Positions 1 through 11,010 of a stretch of DNA of 64,000 nucleotides are shown piece by piece. Both the position numbers and the translations under genes were made by a program. Position 1 is the first letter of the stretch; every line of letters begins with the position of its first letter. The notes below the pieces were generated by a model. It saw nothing but the letters and a program-made list of their open reading frames with translations. It ran no database searches and had not been told where the DNA came from. The DNA comes from Sabethes cyaneus (Eukaryota > Arthropoda > Insecta > Diptera > Culicidae): contig NC_071354.1 of the NCBI RefSeq assembly GCF_943734655.1, forward strand, positions 43,067,744 through 43,131,743, read 5' to 3'.

Positions 1-715
1 TGATGCGATGGCTTAGGGGTGGCATCGCCTGGTTGCTGTAATAGAGTGGGTGGTAATGGCTGGTTAACAATACGCGTTCATCACTCCGTTAGTGGTTTGA
101 TGTGTATCCGTGCTGGGTAAGCTTCCGTCTGTGTCTATGCTAATACAGATGTGCAGATGACGGGAAGAAGATCTGGAATACTGAAGCTACTAATCATCAT
201 CTTAGTCATTATAATCATTTGTGCGGTGATGCGTTGATGTGGAGAAATACAAGTTGTGAAAGCCGCCGTCTAAAGAAGCCACGCAATGAAGACTTGTACA
301 CATCGGTATGTGAAGGCTAGGAATATACTGCAATCACCATTAGCTGTTTGTTCACAACCATAAGCAGCACTAATTCATAGTCTGGGTAATTTTCAAGAAA
401 CTATCTCTTGACTTTCAAAACCCGTTCGACGACTCTAACTATTCGTTTTATTTAAAAAATGTCTAAGTTTTAACGACTTCATCATCACTGAAAATCATAA
501 ATCAAGTCCAGTCTAGATTTATAAGAGAAAACCGCAAGTTTTGATCTAAGAATGACACATTCAAAATACATGCCGGTACTCTGCTTCACCTCTAATTGAC
601 ACCTCTTGCTAGTACCCAATGTGCCACGTAGCTACTCCCTTGTAAGATCAGGGTGTAACACTTACGGAACGGAAAACATTGCTTGCTTCACCTTCTGCGA
701 GCATACATTTTTATT
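1..715. other. No recognisable feature
   Basis: I see no credible coding frame, tandem repeat or transposon end here. A 75-codon frame near the right edge is short and low-complexity at its end. The stretch may be ordinary intergenic or intronic DNA. Confidence 0.5.
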
Positions 716-1110
716 TATTTATTTTCTTTTTTTTTCTACTCTATCTCTCTCAACTAGAGGTAGAAGTGATGTACTCGGGCCTGAGCCCTCCGGCTTGAGG
801 CGCGGGCAAACTTCACAATGCGCCTGGTCTTGATGTCGGAACGGAAGTGCGACACTTCTAAGCGCTCTCCAGCGCAGCCCACCGGCGCGGCGAGAACTTT
901 CAAGTGTAAGGAATTGATTCTGAACATGGCGTGACAGCTTCGCAACCAGCAAGGTTGGTACGGTGAAAGACATTATTGTTCCGGCGTGCACAACAGGCTT
1001 AACCCCAGGGTTTCAATATTGCTCTCGCTTTCGCTGCGACGAGTGGTGCTCGACGAGAGCCGGCCGTGCACTAGAGGGAAGCTCCCCTTCGGGCTTCCAG
1101 GGATAAGTGG
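716..1110. other. T-tract followed by a G+C-rich island of unknown nature
   Basis: A run of T-rich sequence (about 716-738) abuts roughly 350 bp that are much richer in G+C than the surroundings. A T-tract next to a compact G+C-rich block could be the poly-A end of a minus-strand retroposon. A 90-codon minus-strand frame covers part of it but shows no motif I know. No target duplication was found. Confidence 0.25.
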
Positions 1111-1786
1111 CTTTCGAATTTGCACGTCTTAAACCCGGGGCCGCCACTAGCAATCGCACTGTCTTGGGTTATATTTTTAGGATATCCGATCGGAAGTTAT
1201 TAGACTCAAAAGAAGCAAAATTGAACTTGACAGACAACAACGCGCGCCGCGGCGATACGGCGATGATGATTGAGAACGACAGAGTAACGATTGTTTGGAA
1301 AGTTGTCAACAGCGGCCAAGTGTGATGCTTGAGCTTTACGATGGGTTATTGATGGCGACACAATGGCACGAGGGTTGGATTTTGGGGGGGTTAAAAATAA
1401 CCAAGTTTGATACGCGGAAGCAGTGCGGAAATGGTTGCCATAAAATTGAATGGTCAGAATAATTCGTCATTCTCTTCCTTCTGGCAAGGGGTTTTCTCTT
1501 TTATCACTGTGAGTTTTGGTCCGTACGGGAATTGATATCCTGCAAAAGTTATGCAACTAACATTATTCAGCGATTTTATTGCCTGTCCGTCACATTCTTT
1601 TCATAAAGATTTGACTTTTTCATGCTATTCAGTATGCATTTGTTATTTATGGGTTCAACTAGATTTAACCTTTCCTATCGTCCATCGGCTATATGTTAAC
1701 TTTTATTGTCACAAGTTTGCTTTTTAGTTGATCACTTTCAAGCTAACCTCTTTTTTGCTCACACTTATTTATTTGTTTTATTCATT
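1111..1786. other. No recognisable feature
   Basis: Only short chance frames are present. The right part becomes A+T-rich without obvious repeats. Confidence 0.45.
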
Positions 1787-2968
1787 ACTAGCTGGCCCGA
1801 CAAACTTCGTATTGACACAAATTAACCTGTGTTGTACATGAATCATGAATCTCGGATGATCTTTGTCACAATCTCGAGTTTTGCAAGTTTCTGAGGAGTT
1901 CAACCTTAGATGATTCTTTTTGCCAGTTACGTAACTATGAAAGGATCCCAGGTAACTAATAAGCATTATCAATGCTATTCAAATGCAAACCAATAAGCAT
2001 TTAAATCGCCTCAAATGCTACTTAAATGCTATTTTGACAAAATATACAGCTACTTTACTGCTAACCTGCTTATAATACTGACAATGCTAATTTGTGGCTA
2101 ATTACCGCACGAAGAATTTGAATAGAATTTTGGATGCCAATTTACAACACCTATGCAGGTTATATACAACAACGTGCAGTATAAAATGCCAGATGCGCTG
2201 ATTTGCTGCTTACGTTAAGACTTATTAGTTACCTGGAATGGGTAGTTTAATATACAAATTTGCAATTATTCCTCACAGTAAAGTAGAAAACAACTCCCCT
2301 CATTGCTTAGCCAGAAAGCGGATAGCAGTATTCGCCGTGATTGTACAACATTTCGCAGAATATCATTTCGTGAAAACCCTTAAGCGAATGTACCATTTAA
2401 CGAAAAACTTTTTCGTGGAAAATACCATTTCGCAGGGGTGATCCTTTCTTTACACGCTGTCGCTCGTTCGGACCCAACTGAAGAAAAGTAATAGAGGTCA
2501 GTAGACCTAGGAAAATAAATAAACCTACGCAGTGGTGATTTCTGCTTGGGTTTGCTCCCCCCCCCCTCCCTCCGCTCCCCAGTGGCTGGCGCTTCAGGTC
2601 GCCGGCAACAATCGCGGCCGTCTCACCCTGAATGATATAGTGTTACTATAGATAGTTTTTGGTGGTCTTGTTATGACTAATGTTTTATGTTTTAATCTAG
2701 AAAAATCTTGCCTCCAAAAACACCCACATGCCAAATTTGGTTCTAATTGCTTGATTAGTTCTCTAGTTATGAAGAAATTTGTGTTTCATTTGTATGGGAG
2801 CCCCCCTCTCAGGGAGGGGGAGGGGTCTCTAACTATCATAAGAAACTTCCCTGGTCCCAAAAACCCCTACATGTAAATTTTCATGCTCGGTTTAGTAGTT
2901 TTTGATTCTATAAGGAACATACCGACAGACAGACAGACAAACAGAAATTCATTTTTATAGGTATAGAT
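1787..2968 (+). repeat. Dispersed insect repeat with ACTAGCTGGCCCG start and (GACA)n...TATAGAT end
   Basis: The left edge reads ACTAGCTGGCCCGACAAACT. The right edge is a short GACA run followed by AAATTCATTTTTATAGG and TATAGAT. In many arthropod genomes these two signatures mark the ends of one repeat class (general knowledge, not checked). The last 310 bp recur at 35364-35675, and a piece recurs reversed at 63930-64000, so at least that part is a true repeat family. Whether the whole 1.2 kb is one copy is inferred. No protein is encoded. Confidence 0.45.
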
Positions 2969-3138
2969 TTGCTCCGTTTGTTTAAGCTGTCTTCTTATTT
3001 CCTTTTATGGTTGAAAAGCGTACCTGCTAGAAAAGAGTATATATTTAATTCGCCCAAACTCAAGGGATGTTCGCGGTAGCATACTTAGACAGACATAAAC
3101 AAAAGGTGGGGTACACGACCTTTCAGAAAAATGTTTTA

Positions 3139-4275
3139 CTCTGGAAAATCGAGAAATCATATCAACCATTATTCTTTCCGTTTCTCTTATTATTTCTCGT
3201 TTTCCTTTTTTCTGTTCTATGTTTTCTGTTTCGCTACTACGTTTGTTTTCCATTTATTTTTCCATTTTTCTTATTTTCAGCCCTGTCCACTCTTTTATAA
3301 TCTTCTTGTTCGTTTTCTATTTTTTCTCTTCCCTTTTTCAGTTTTTGAGTTCTTAGTTTTCTGCTTTTTCTAACTCTAATTATCACCTTTCCTCCCTTTT
3401 TTCACCTTCGTCTGTTTCGTTCTTCCTCTTTAGATGATCCGTTCTATGTTCGTTTCTGTCACAATTATTCTGGTCTTGGCACCCTTTACGCTCTGTTTTT
3501 TTTTACCTTTTTAGCTCACTTTTTTTTCATCTCAACCTCTCCCGGTTTTCCTATTCCCATTTTTTCTCATCTCTTTCCTTTTATATTCAGTTGGACCCCT
3601 TTTTCCCGTTTTCCTCGTTTCTTCTAGCTTTTTTTTCTTTATCGTTATTCTTTTTCACCTTTTTGGTTTGTCTTGTTTTCAGTTTCGTTTACCCTTTTTT
3701 GTCTCGTTTTCCTTCTTTTTCGTTCCAGTTTTCCACCTTTTCTGTCACGTTTTTTTTCTGTCCCGTCTTTCTCTCTCATTTTTCGCCCTTTTCAGTCCCG
3801 ATTTGCTTCTTCGTTTTCTCCTTATTGTTCCGGTTTTCATTCTTTTTCTTTCTTTTTTCTGATCTTCCTGTTTCCTGTTTCCATCCCGTTAACTCCTTTT
3901 CTAATTTTTCGTTTTCGTCTGTTTCATTCTTTGTTTTATTATGTCATGATTTTCCTCTTTTTATTTCCTGTTTTGTTTTCCATTTTATTCCTTTTTGTCT
4001 TGCGTTTCGATTCTAATTCTATTCGTTATTCTAAATTTTCCTGTCTTCCGTATTGGTTCCTTTTCTTTTCTTCCTGTTCTATCCCATTATTTTTCCATTT
4101 TTGATCCGTTTTCTCTAGTAAGTTTGCAAACCAGTTCTCTTTTACATTTTTCTCTTATTTTTCTTCTTTTTTCTACCGTTCTTCCTATTTTCCTGTCCCG
4201 TCTCCTCTTGTTTATCTCATTTTCCTTTTTTTCTCCCGTTTTTTCTGTTCCCTTTTTCTTCTTTTACGTCCCTCA
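3139..4275 (+). repeat. Eroded T/C-rich tract
   Basis: More than 1.1 kb in which the plus strand is almost all T and C, with recurring TTTTCNTTTT-like phrases but no fixed period. Several overlapping frames of 64-143 codons are open here only because T/C-rich codons avoid stops; their peptides are runs of Phe, Ser and Leu. I treat it as a decayed simple repeat, comparable to 7910-9045. Confidence 0.7.
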
Positions 4276-4901
4276 TCCAACCATTTTAAAGTCGTTTTAC
4301 CAAAAACTTTTACCTACACAGCAACGTTGGCAGACGTTTCCAAAAAAAATCCGTAATTTGGCCATTAGTGTGGTTATCAGCGAAGAAGGAGTTATTCCGT
4401 TTTAAAATTAAAAGAAAAGCTATTCTAATCATTAAGTCAAATTGGTAAAATGAAAGTTTAATCGACTTTTGTGCTTCATTTGAAAGTTAGTTAATCTTGA
4501 AAAGCGTAAAATTAGTTAAATTTCACCTAAACGATTACACTAGTTAACAGCATTTATGAACTGAACAAGCTAAAAGTGATTGTTCATGTAAAATTGGCCG
4601 CTGAATCCGAAAATGTGGTCAGGAAAATTTAAAGTAGACTAGTTTTTGATATATGCATTAAAGTTGATATTTTGCTTAAAGAAAGTACATGCACATAAAT
4701 ACAAATTTCTCCGGTTGCGGTGCACCAATTTCAAACGCATTTTAAAAATTTAATTTTATATAGGTTTATAAGCCAATAAAAAACAAAGAAATCATGGGGC
4801 TAATGATAACCATCGGTTGAAAATTGTAGAAGTTATGGCCATTTTATTAAAACAGTAATGTTTGCGCATTTAAATATCATGCTCTTGCAAACACCTCCTT
4901 A

Positions 4902-5089
4902 CACACTTAACAAAAAGCACCGAATTCGGTAAAATTTTACCGAAATCTAAACAGCTGAACGTTCGGTAAAAATTTCGATGGTGCCAATCGACGTTTACAG
5001 ATCATTAGTAATGTTTGGTGCAATAAAAAATTTTACCGAACGTTCAGCTGTTTAGATTTCGGTAAATTTTACCGAATCGTTTAAGTGTG
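4902..5089. mobile_element. 188-bp palindromic MITE with TA duplication
   Basis: About 65-bp inverted repeats surround a 60-bp centre. The shared arm contains CCGAAATCTAAACAGCTGAA and CGTTCGGTAAAA. The outer ends are CACACTTA and TAAGTGTG, each flanked by TA (4900-4901 and 5090-5091), as expected for Tc1/mariner-type insertion. It lies just inside the left arm of the larger element at 4538-7906. Confidence 0.85.
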
Positions 5090-5135
5090 TACTTTAAGCT
5101 TTTACCCTCTTACTTGTCCACATGCCACAAATTTA

Positions 5136-5139
<4 letters not shown>

Positions 5140-5200
<61 letters not shown>
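5140..5200 (+). repeat. (TC)n microsatellite, about 30 units
   Basis: Uninterrupted CT/TC dinucleotides across 61 bp. The two open frames over it (Leu-Ser repeats) are artefacts. Confidence 0.98.
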
Positions 5201-5207
<7 letters not shown>

Positions 5208-5540
5208 CATCTTTCCTCTCTTTATTTTTCAAAGACACACGCATCAACATTAAGGTCGGAGCAAATTTTCCAATTATGTTTAACTGTATTTTATTATATG
5301 TTGAGCCATTTGACTCATGCTTAGTATTTTAGTATTTATTTATTCACATACTTGTAGCATGGGCTACGGGAATCGCGGATTATTTGTATCCTTGATGTAG
5401 TAATAGGATACCAGATATACCCTTGCTTTTCAAGAGATGACGCTTTTCTCAAAATTTCTCGGTTCTATGTTTACCTGCCTAAACAATACCTAATATTATC
5501 TAATTTTCATAACGTCTGCCTAACTTTAATAAAAAACAAA

Positions 5541-5565
5541 GTAGTAGTAGTAGTAGTAGTAGTAG
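5541..5565 (+). repeat. (GTA)n microsatellite, 8 units
   Basis: Perfect GTA trinucleotide run directly after an A-rich stretch. Confidence 0.95.
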
Positions 5566-5599
5566 GGGAAAGCCACCATTATTTCAAGGACTTGCCAAT

Positions 5600-7360
5600 G
5601 TATGTGGGTAGAATTACAGTAGATCCAAATTTGATTATCAAATGAATTTCACACTAATGCTGTTACAGAAGGGCCAAAAGGGATTGGGCGGACCCTCAAG
5701 CAGAGGCACTTGTGCGCATTCCGGGGTTATAAGAGTCGCCTTCCAGCATTAGGATCCTTCCATTTAATAATCAATTTCGCTGTACCAACTTTAACCCACG
5801 TGATGATTTGTTTGTTTTGAATTGAGAAGTGCCATATTTGCTTCAGACCTTAAGGATTCAGGTTGGCAATCCACTCCATCATCCAGCCTTCCACATTTAT
5901 GATTTCAATAATAATACTGTTAATAATATGATATTAAGATGAAATGTGGTATATATAGGTAAAAATAATATAGGTAAAATAGAACAATCTCACCAGCAGT
6001 CATTCGCATGAAATAAAGTAGCGTCCTTTGAGGTTCCATAAGTGCTTCTAATAGTTAATTTAATTTTTCATTCTGGTCTCCATGTGCAGTATTAAAACTC
6101 GTTTTGGCCAAAGTTTTTACTGTATAGCAGTAGATGCTTCATAAGCTAAAACGAAAAAAATAATTAAAATAACTCATTAGGCTTACCAATTAGCTAGGCC
6201 GTGTGGCTCCGCCGTCTGCCCAAAACCTCGGTTTTGAAGTCAGGCAGCCGGAAACCACCCAGCATCGCACCTCCTAGCTTGGCTACTCAATAGAGCATTA
6301 CCAGGTATGGCCACGTGGAGGCGATAGGTAGGGGCTTGGGATGGCTAGAGCTATATTGGACGCGCCTCATTTGCCTTCCCCATTTCATACCCAGAAATTA
6401 AATTTCGTGACATGGTCGCGATAAACAATATTTACCAATTATTTGTTGGTTCAAATGTCAAACCGTCAAATGTTTACCGCCTTTAACGGTAAATACAAAA
6501 GAAACAGAGATGAAAGATAGACTACTGTTGCCAAGCTGAGTAAATTTTTTGTTGCGCAAACTTGGGTTGTTTTCAATATGTACAATATGCGTTACCAAGC
6601 AACGACATCTGTTGTATTCAACAGGCAAACATTAACAGTTTCAAGCATATTTTCACACATGACGCATGATGAAACACTAGCGCCAACTTCTGTTTTTTTG
6701 TATTCAGAAACTAGAGGCGGTATCCTATACAGTCTTCAAACTCTGGTTAATGCTGTCTATGCACAAACGCCATTCAGCTGGGTCATAAAGCTCATCAATA
6801 GCCAGGGTTGCCACATGCACAGATTATTCTGTGTTTAACAGATATTTGAAAGAAATCGCCTATACAAAATCTGTTTGCATATAATACAGATTTTCGCCAA
6901 ATTACACAGATTAAACAGATTTTTGAGCTTTTACATGAGAGTGAAAGAGACGAGAATAGTCAGCAAAATGACTCTCTATCTCTTTCACTCTCATTGTTTT
7001 GCATTGGACAGATTTTTGCACAGATATTTTTCCTCGCCGTACAGATTGTCAGATTTTTCCAACAAAGCTCCTTTACATCCAAACAGTGACTTCGAATAGC
7101 CCCTTTATATCCAAACACTAACAAGCATTGTCTTAATTGGCATAACATTTATCGAATTGCTTGTCATGATCTATATAAATGGAAACGCAGTTTGCAATGA
7201 AGCAGTGAAACTAACCGGGGTTGTAAAAATATAGTTTCCACAGGCGTAGCAGAGTTTCTGTGGATTATTTTCACGTTTAAACTCATGCTTTGTTACGCTC
7301 ATTTTTCTTACTGTTCTTACTATTTTCACAATTCTTACCATTAAGAATTCAATCACTCTT
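5600..7360. other. Interior of the 4538-7906 element; no gene seen
   Basis: Mixed A+T-rich DNA. A G+C-richer patch at about 6190-6370 has no motif I recognise. Around 6798 the phrase GGTTGCCACAT followed by repeated ACAGATT phrases resembles the sequence at 18950-19298 and may be a scrap of the same repeat. Frames of up to 86 codons look like chance. Confidence 0.4.
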
Positions 7361-7909
7361 CAAGCATGATCATGAGCATGATTTGAATATGCGCAAATAT
7401 TACTGTTTTAGTAAAATGGTCATAACTTCTACAATTCTGAACCGATTGTTATCATTAACCCCATGATTTCTTTGTTTTTTATCGGCCTTTAAGACCCATA
7501 TGAAATGAAATTTTTGAAATGCGTTAATCTTGTCTGAAACGTTTGATAAAGTTGAAATTATTCCAAAAAATGTGTTTTTTTTTGTTTTGTTGCGAACAAA
7601 TTCTCAAATATCTACAGTACTATTATTCTTACAGAAAAATGAAGTTCAACTAATCGATAGCAAATTTTCTCCTCTTTAATATGAAAAAAAGAAATTTGAA
7701 ATTGGTGCACCACAGCCGGAGAAATTTGTGTTTATGTGCATGTACTTTTTTTCTTTAAGTAAAATTTCAACTGTAATGTATATCTCAAAAACTATCCTAC
7801 TTTGAATTTTTCTGACCACATTTTCGGATTCAGCGGCCAATTTTACATGAATAATCACCTTCAGCTTACTGAGTTCACGCTTTTTGTTTTATTTTGATAA
7901 CTAGTGTTA

Positions 7910-9045
7910 TCAAAAGACGCTTACACTCCAGTTTTGCTCTTAATCTTTTATCATTCACCTTTCGTCTTCGTCTTTCCATTCTTCATCTTTGATTTTTCGT
8001 TGTTTGATTTTTTCGTCTTTCATCTTCAATTTTTCGATCTTTTTTATGTGTCGTATGTCGTTCTTTTTGATGGAAACCTTTCTCGCATTCTTTACATCGT
8101 CTTTTGCCTCTTTCCAGCAAATTGTGTAATTTTCTAACTTCTTTTGTGGCCCATCTGGTTGCTCTTGATGGCGTTTTTTTTTTGTCATCATTTGTAATCT
8201 TTATTAACAATTCTTGTTGCGGTTTTGGGTCTTTTTATTAACTTACATCCCCATTTCTGCATCTATTTAGGCCATTACAAATATTTTAAAAAGTTTTTAT
8301 TTTGTTTTGTTAAGCCACTATAATCTTTTAGTTTTATAATTTTTTTATTGCATTTTTGATATTTTCGGCGTCTTTTCATAGTATTTTGTATTCATTATGG
8401 CCTTTTTGGTGTGTTTTTCCGTTCATGTTTTTGTCGTAATTTAACTCTCTTTTCACCATCTTTGTTGCCTTTTCTTCGAACTCATTATCTCTTTGTCATC
8501 CCCCTTTGTCGTGTTTTTGTCGTCTTTCCATTGTATTTTCGCCGTCTATTCGCTGTTTATGATTTCTGTTTTAGGCGTTTTTCGGTGCCTATTTGCCGCT
8601 TTGGTCGTCCTTTCCGGTGTCTTTAGTCTTTATTTTGTCTTCTTTTCTACGTTTATTGTCATCTTTTCATTGTCATTTAGTCTTTTTGTCACTTTGGTAA
8701 AAGGTGAATTTTTCGTTGTCCTGGTTGTTGTCAGGACTACAAAAATGTTTTGTGTTTTTAGTGCGTTTTCGTTGTATTTTCGTCGTTTTCCGTCGTATAT
8801 TCGTTATCTTTTCGTCATTTCTCTTGCATTTTTTGGCACCTTTTTGACGATTTCAAATAATCATTTTAACGTTTCAATCTTTTCTTTTGTTTTTGGCATT
8901 TGTCTTCGTGTTTTCATCATATTTTTACATTATTTCGTGGTGTCAACTTTTCATCGTATTTTCGCCATTCGTTATTTTTTATCGCATTTTTGTAGTCTTT
9001 TCGCCATCTTTTCGTAGTCTTGTCATCGTATATTATTCATTTTTT
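7910..9045 (+). repeat. Eroded T-rich tract with TTTTCGTC phrases
   Basis: About 1.1 kb of T-rich plus strand with many imperfect TTTTCGTC/TCTTTCGTC phrases. A 174-codon frame over it encodes only Phe/Ser/Leu/Val-rich low-complexity peptide. The phrases resemble the perfect CTTTCGT satellite at 25003-25297, so this may be a decayed satellite of the same type. Confidence 0.6.
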
Positions 9046-9605
9046 TAACGCCCTGTTGTGCTTTCTGAACGCTCACACGATCAAGCGTTTAATTATCACG
9101 TAGAGGAGTAAAGTTAAACAAACAGGATAAACAGCAACTTGTGTGCTTCCAGCAACTTGTGTGCTTAGAACTACCTTATTCGTTTGATAGTAGTAAAGCA
9201 TAGGAAAGTTCTATCGCACTACCGAAGCGAATAAATGAAAAACAAAACATTTCGTCTTATATCTAGCAAAAAAATGTTATCCTGAAAATTTTATCATTTA
9301 AAGATTAGGCCATTACAAATATTTTCTAAAGTTTTTGTCCTTCCGGTGTTTGCCCACTGGAGGGGGGGAAGGGGTTGGTTCGAAAAAATAACAAAGAGAT
9401 TTGTTTAATCGAGCAAAAAATATTGGTATTTCTTTACAAGTATAAACGTGAATTTTTAAGCCAATTTGCAGGGGGGGGGGGGCTGACAAAAACTTTAAAT
9501 ATAATTTACAACGGCCTTATTGACATTATTGACAATTGACAAACAAGAAAAAAGTATCGAATAATTTTCAAGCGACACTCAAAATTAGAAACGAACCATT
9601 TTATA

Positions 9606-9755
9606 GGTTTTAAATGAGACTTAAAACTGTATTTGAAATCGATCTAGAAGTTAAACTAGAAAGGATTTCGATCGGACCTGAAATTATACTAGTTGGACTT
9701 GAAATCAAAATTGGACATGAAATAAGAAAGACTTAAAATTGAACTTTAACGACAT
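9606..9755 (+). repeat. Degenerate minisatellite, left part (TTGAAATTGGAC-like)
   Basis: Imperfect units of about 12 bp built from TTGAAAT and TTGGAC/TAGACTTAAA phrases. The same kind of sequence resumes at 10805-11010, suggesting one array split by an insertion. A reversed tract of the same type lies at 19299-19450. Confidence 0.6.
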
Positions 9756-10801
9756 GGTCGTCAGAGTACATTTGACCGGTGTTAAGTCAGACCAAATCAA
9801 GTCGCAAAATTGAAAAAAATGAGTTAATAACTGCAAATTATTTACACTTTCCTAAGCAGCACTATGCTCTAGTCAGATTACATAAATGTTGGAAACAACC
9901 AGAGATATGAAATGATTTCGAACGATTGATGCACACAAACATAGCAGAGTAGCAAACTTTGACTTTGTTTTTCTCGAAATAAGCATGCTGTCACTTGGTT
10001 CGGTCTGACTTAACACCGACCATTTATGGCAGTCAGTATAGCACCTAATATCACCCTTCCCTTCCCTTCTTCAGTGTACCAACATGCTATATGGGAGCCG
10101 GGAGCTCGGGAAACCATCACAAAAAAATAAAATTAGTTCAACTAACCTGCTAGCCGTAATGAGATCTTGCAATTCAAAGCACTAAACTTTGCATTCCATA
10201 GGTTCTATTACTTTTTGGGGCATAAATTACACTAAATATTGAGATTTCTGCCCAATTAAAATTCATCACTATATTTTCACTTTTTCGCAGTCGATTTTTC
10301 ATTATTTTTTTCCGTTCCATTCGTCACATTACACGCGAAACTTAACTTGGCGTACAGAAAACTTTAATTTACCACCAGAACAGTTATTTAGTAAGATATT
10401 ACAATGCTTTGCCCAAATTGTTCACTTGAATTGATAGCAAAAACTTCACTTCGTTTCGATTGTAATTCCGAATCCGAGACCGTCGTTATTGTACGTTGCC
10501 AAGGGAACGGACGTTCATATGGAGTGATGTCAGCGTAAACATTTGAGCATCAAATTGACCAATTATTATCGCAATTCAAAAAATCGCAAAATTCACTGAT
10601 AATAAAATTCACCGTAAACAACATTTTACGTGATAGAATTACTATCGGATCTAGTTCAATAGCAAAAATAGATACGTGATTGTACGTTTCATAATTGTTC
10701 TTAACAGATTATTACCTATATACTAGCAACTCTATTCTCAACAAAACGATACTGGCAACAAGTACTGAAATCAGTAAAAAAGCAACTGGACTCTGACGAC
10801 C
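9756..10801. mobile_element. Candidate 1.05-kb element with GGTCGTCAGAGT ends
   Basis: The perfect 12-bp inverted ends GGTCGTCAGAGT (9756-9767) and its complement (10790-10801) coincide with the two edges of a split minisatellite, which supports insertion. Beyond 12 bp the ends diverge and I find no clear target duplication or coding frame. A 247-bp MITE (9774-10020) is nested near the left end. Confidence 0.45.
9774..10020. mobile_element. 247-bp MITE, copy 1
   Basis: The ends read GACCGGTGTTAAGTCAGACC and, on the opposite strand, GTCGGTGTTAAGTCAGACCG. CATTT flanks both sides (9769-9773, 10021-10025). It shares its ends and interior phrases (GACTTTGTTTTTCTCGA, ATCATTTC with GATATCTCTGG-like text) with the inverted copy at 14333-14577. 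Confidence 0.8.
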
Positions 10802-10804
10802 TTC

Positions 10805-11010
10805 GCCTTAAGTGAAAATGGAAATTGAATACAAATTGGATTAAAATTGCATTTGAAATTACATTTGGAATTGGACTGAAAACTAGACTTAAAATTGGAC
10901 TTGAAATCAGTGGTGAAATTGAGCATGAAATTAGAATTGAATTTGAACTTGAAATTGAGCATAAATTAGGTTTAAAACTAAACTTGAATTTTAAAATTGG
11001 GGCCTTCAGT
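10805..11010 (+). repeat. Degenerate minisatellite, right part
   Basis: Imperfect repeats of AAATTGGACTTGAAAT-like units continue the array seen at 9606-9755. The open frames on both strands (peptides rich in Glu-Ile-Glu-Leu or Asn-Phe-Lys) are by-products of the repeat. Confidence 0.6.

Larger units (their letters stand above)
4538..7906. mobile_element. 3.4-kb element with long inverted arms (foldback-like)
   Basis: The left arm (about 4538-4890) is repeated inverted at about 7361-7906. Matching blocks include ATTGGCCGCTGAATCCGAAA, the ATGCACATAAA...TTTCTCCGG block and the ...GCGCAAA.ATTACTG block. The outer ends read CACTAGTTA on the left and TAACTAGTG on the right, with TA immediately outside on the left. 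The right arm has about 150 bp not found in the left arm. The interior has no transposase; it contains a separate MITE, (TC)n and (GTA)n tracts and otherwise featureless DNA. The alternative is two copies of one repeat in opposite orientation. Confidence 0.55.

Noticed and set aside
3591..4405. Several overlapping 64-143-codon Phe/Ser/Leu-rich frames resembling membrane proteins
   Set aside because: The apparent hydrophobicity comes from a T/C-rich strand that rarely forms stops. There is no codon structure or start context.
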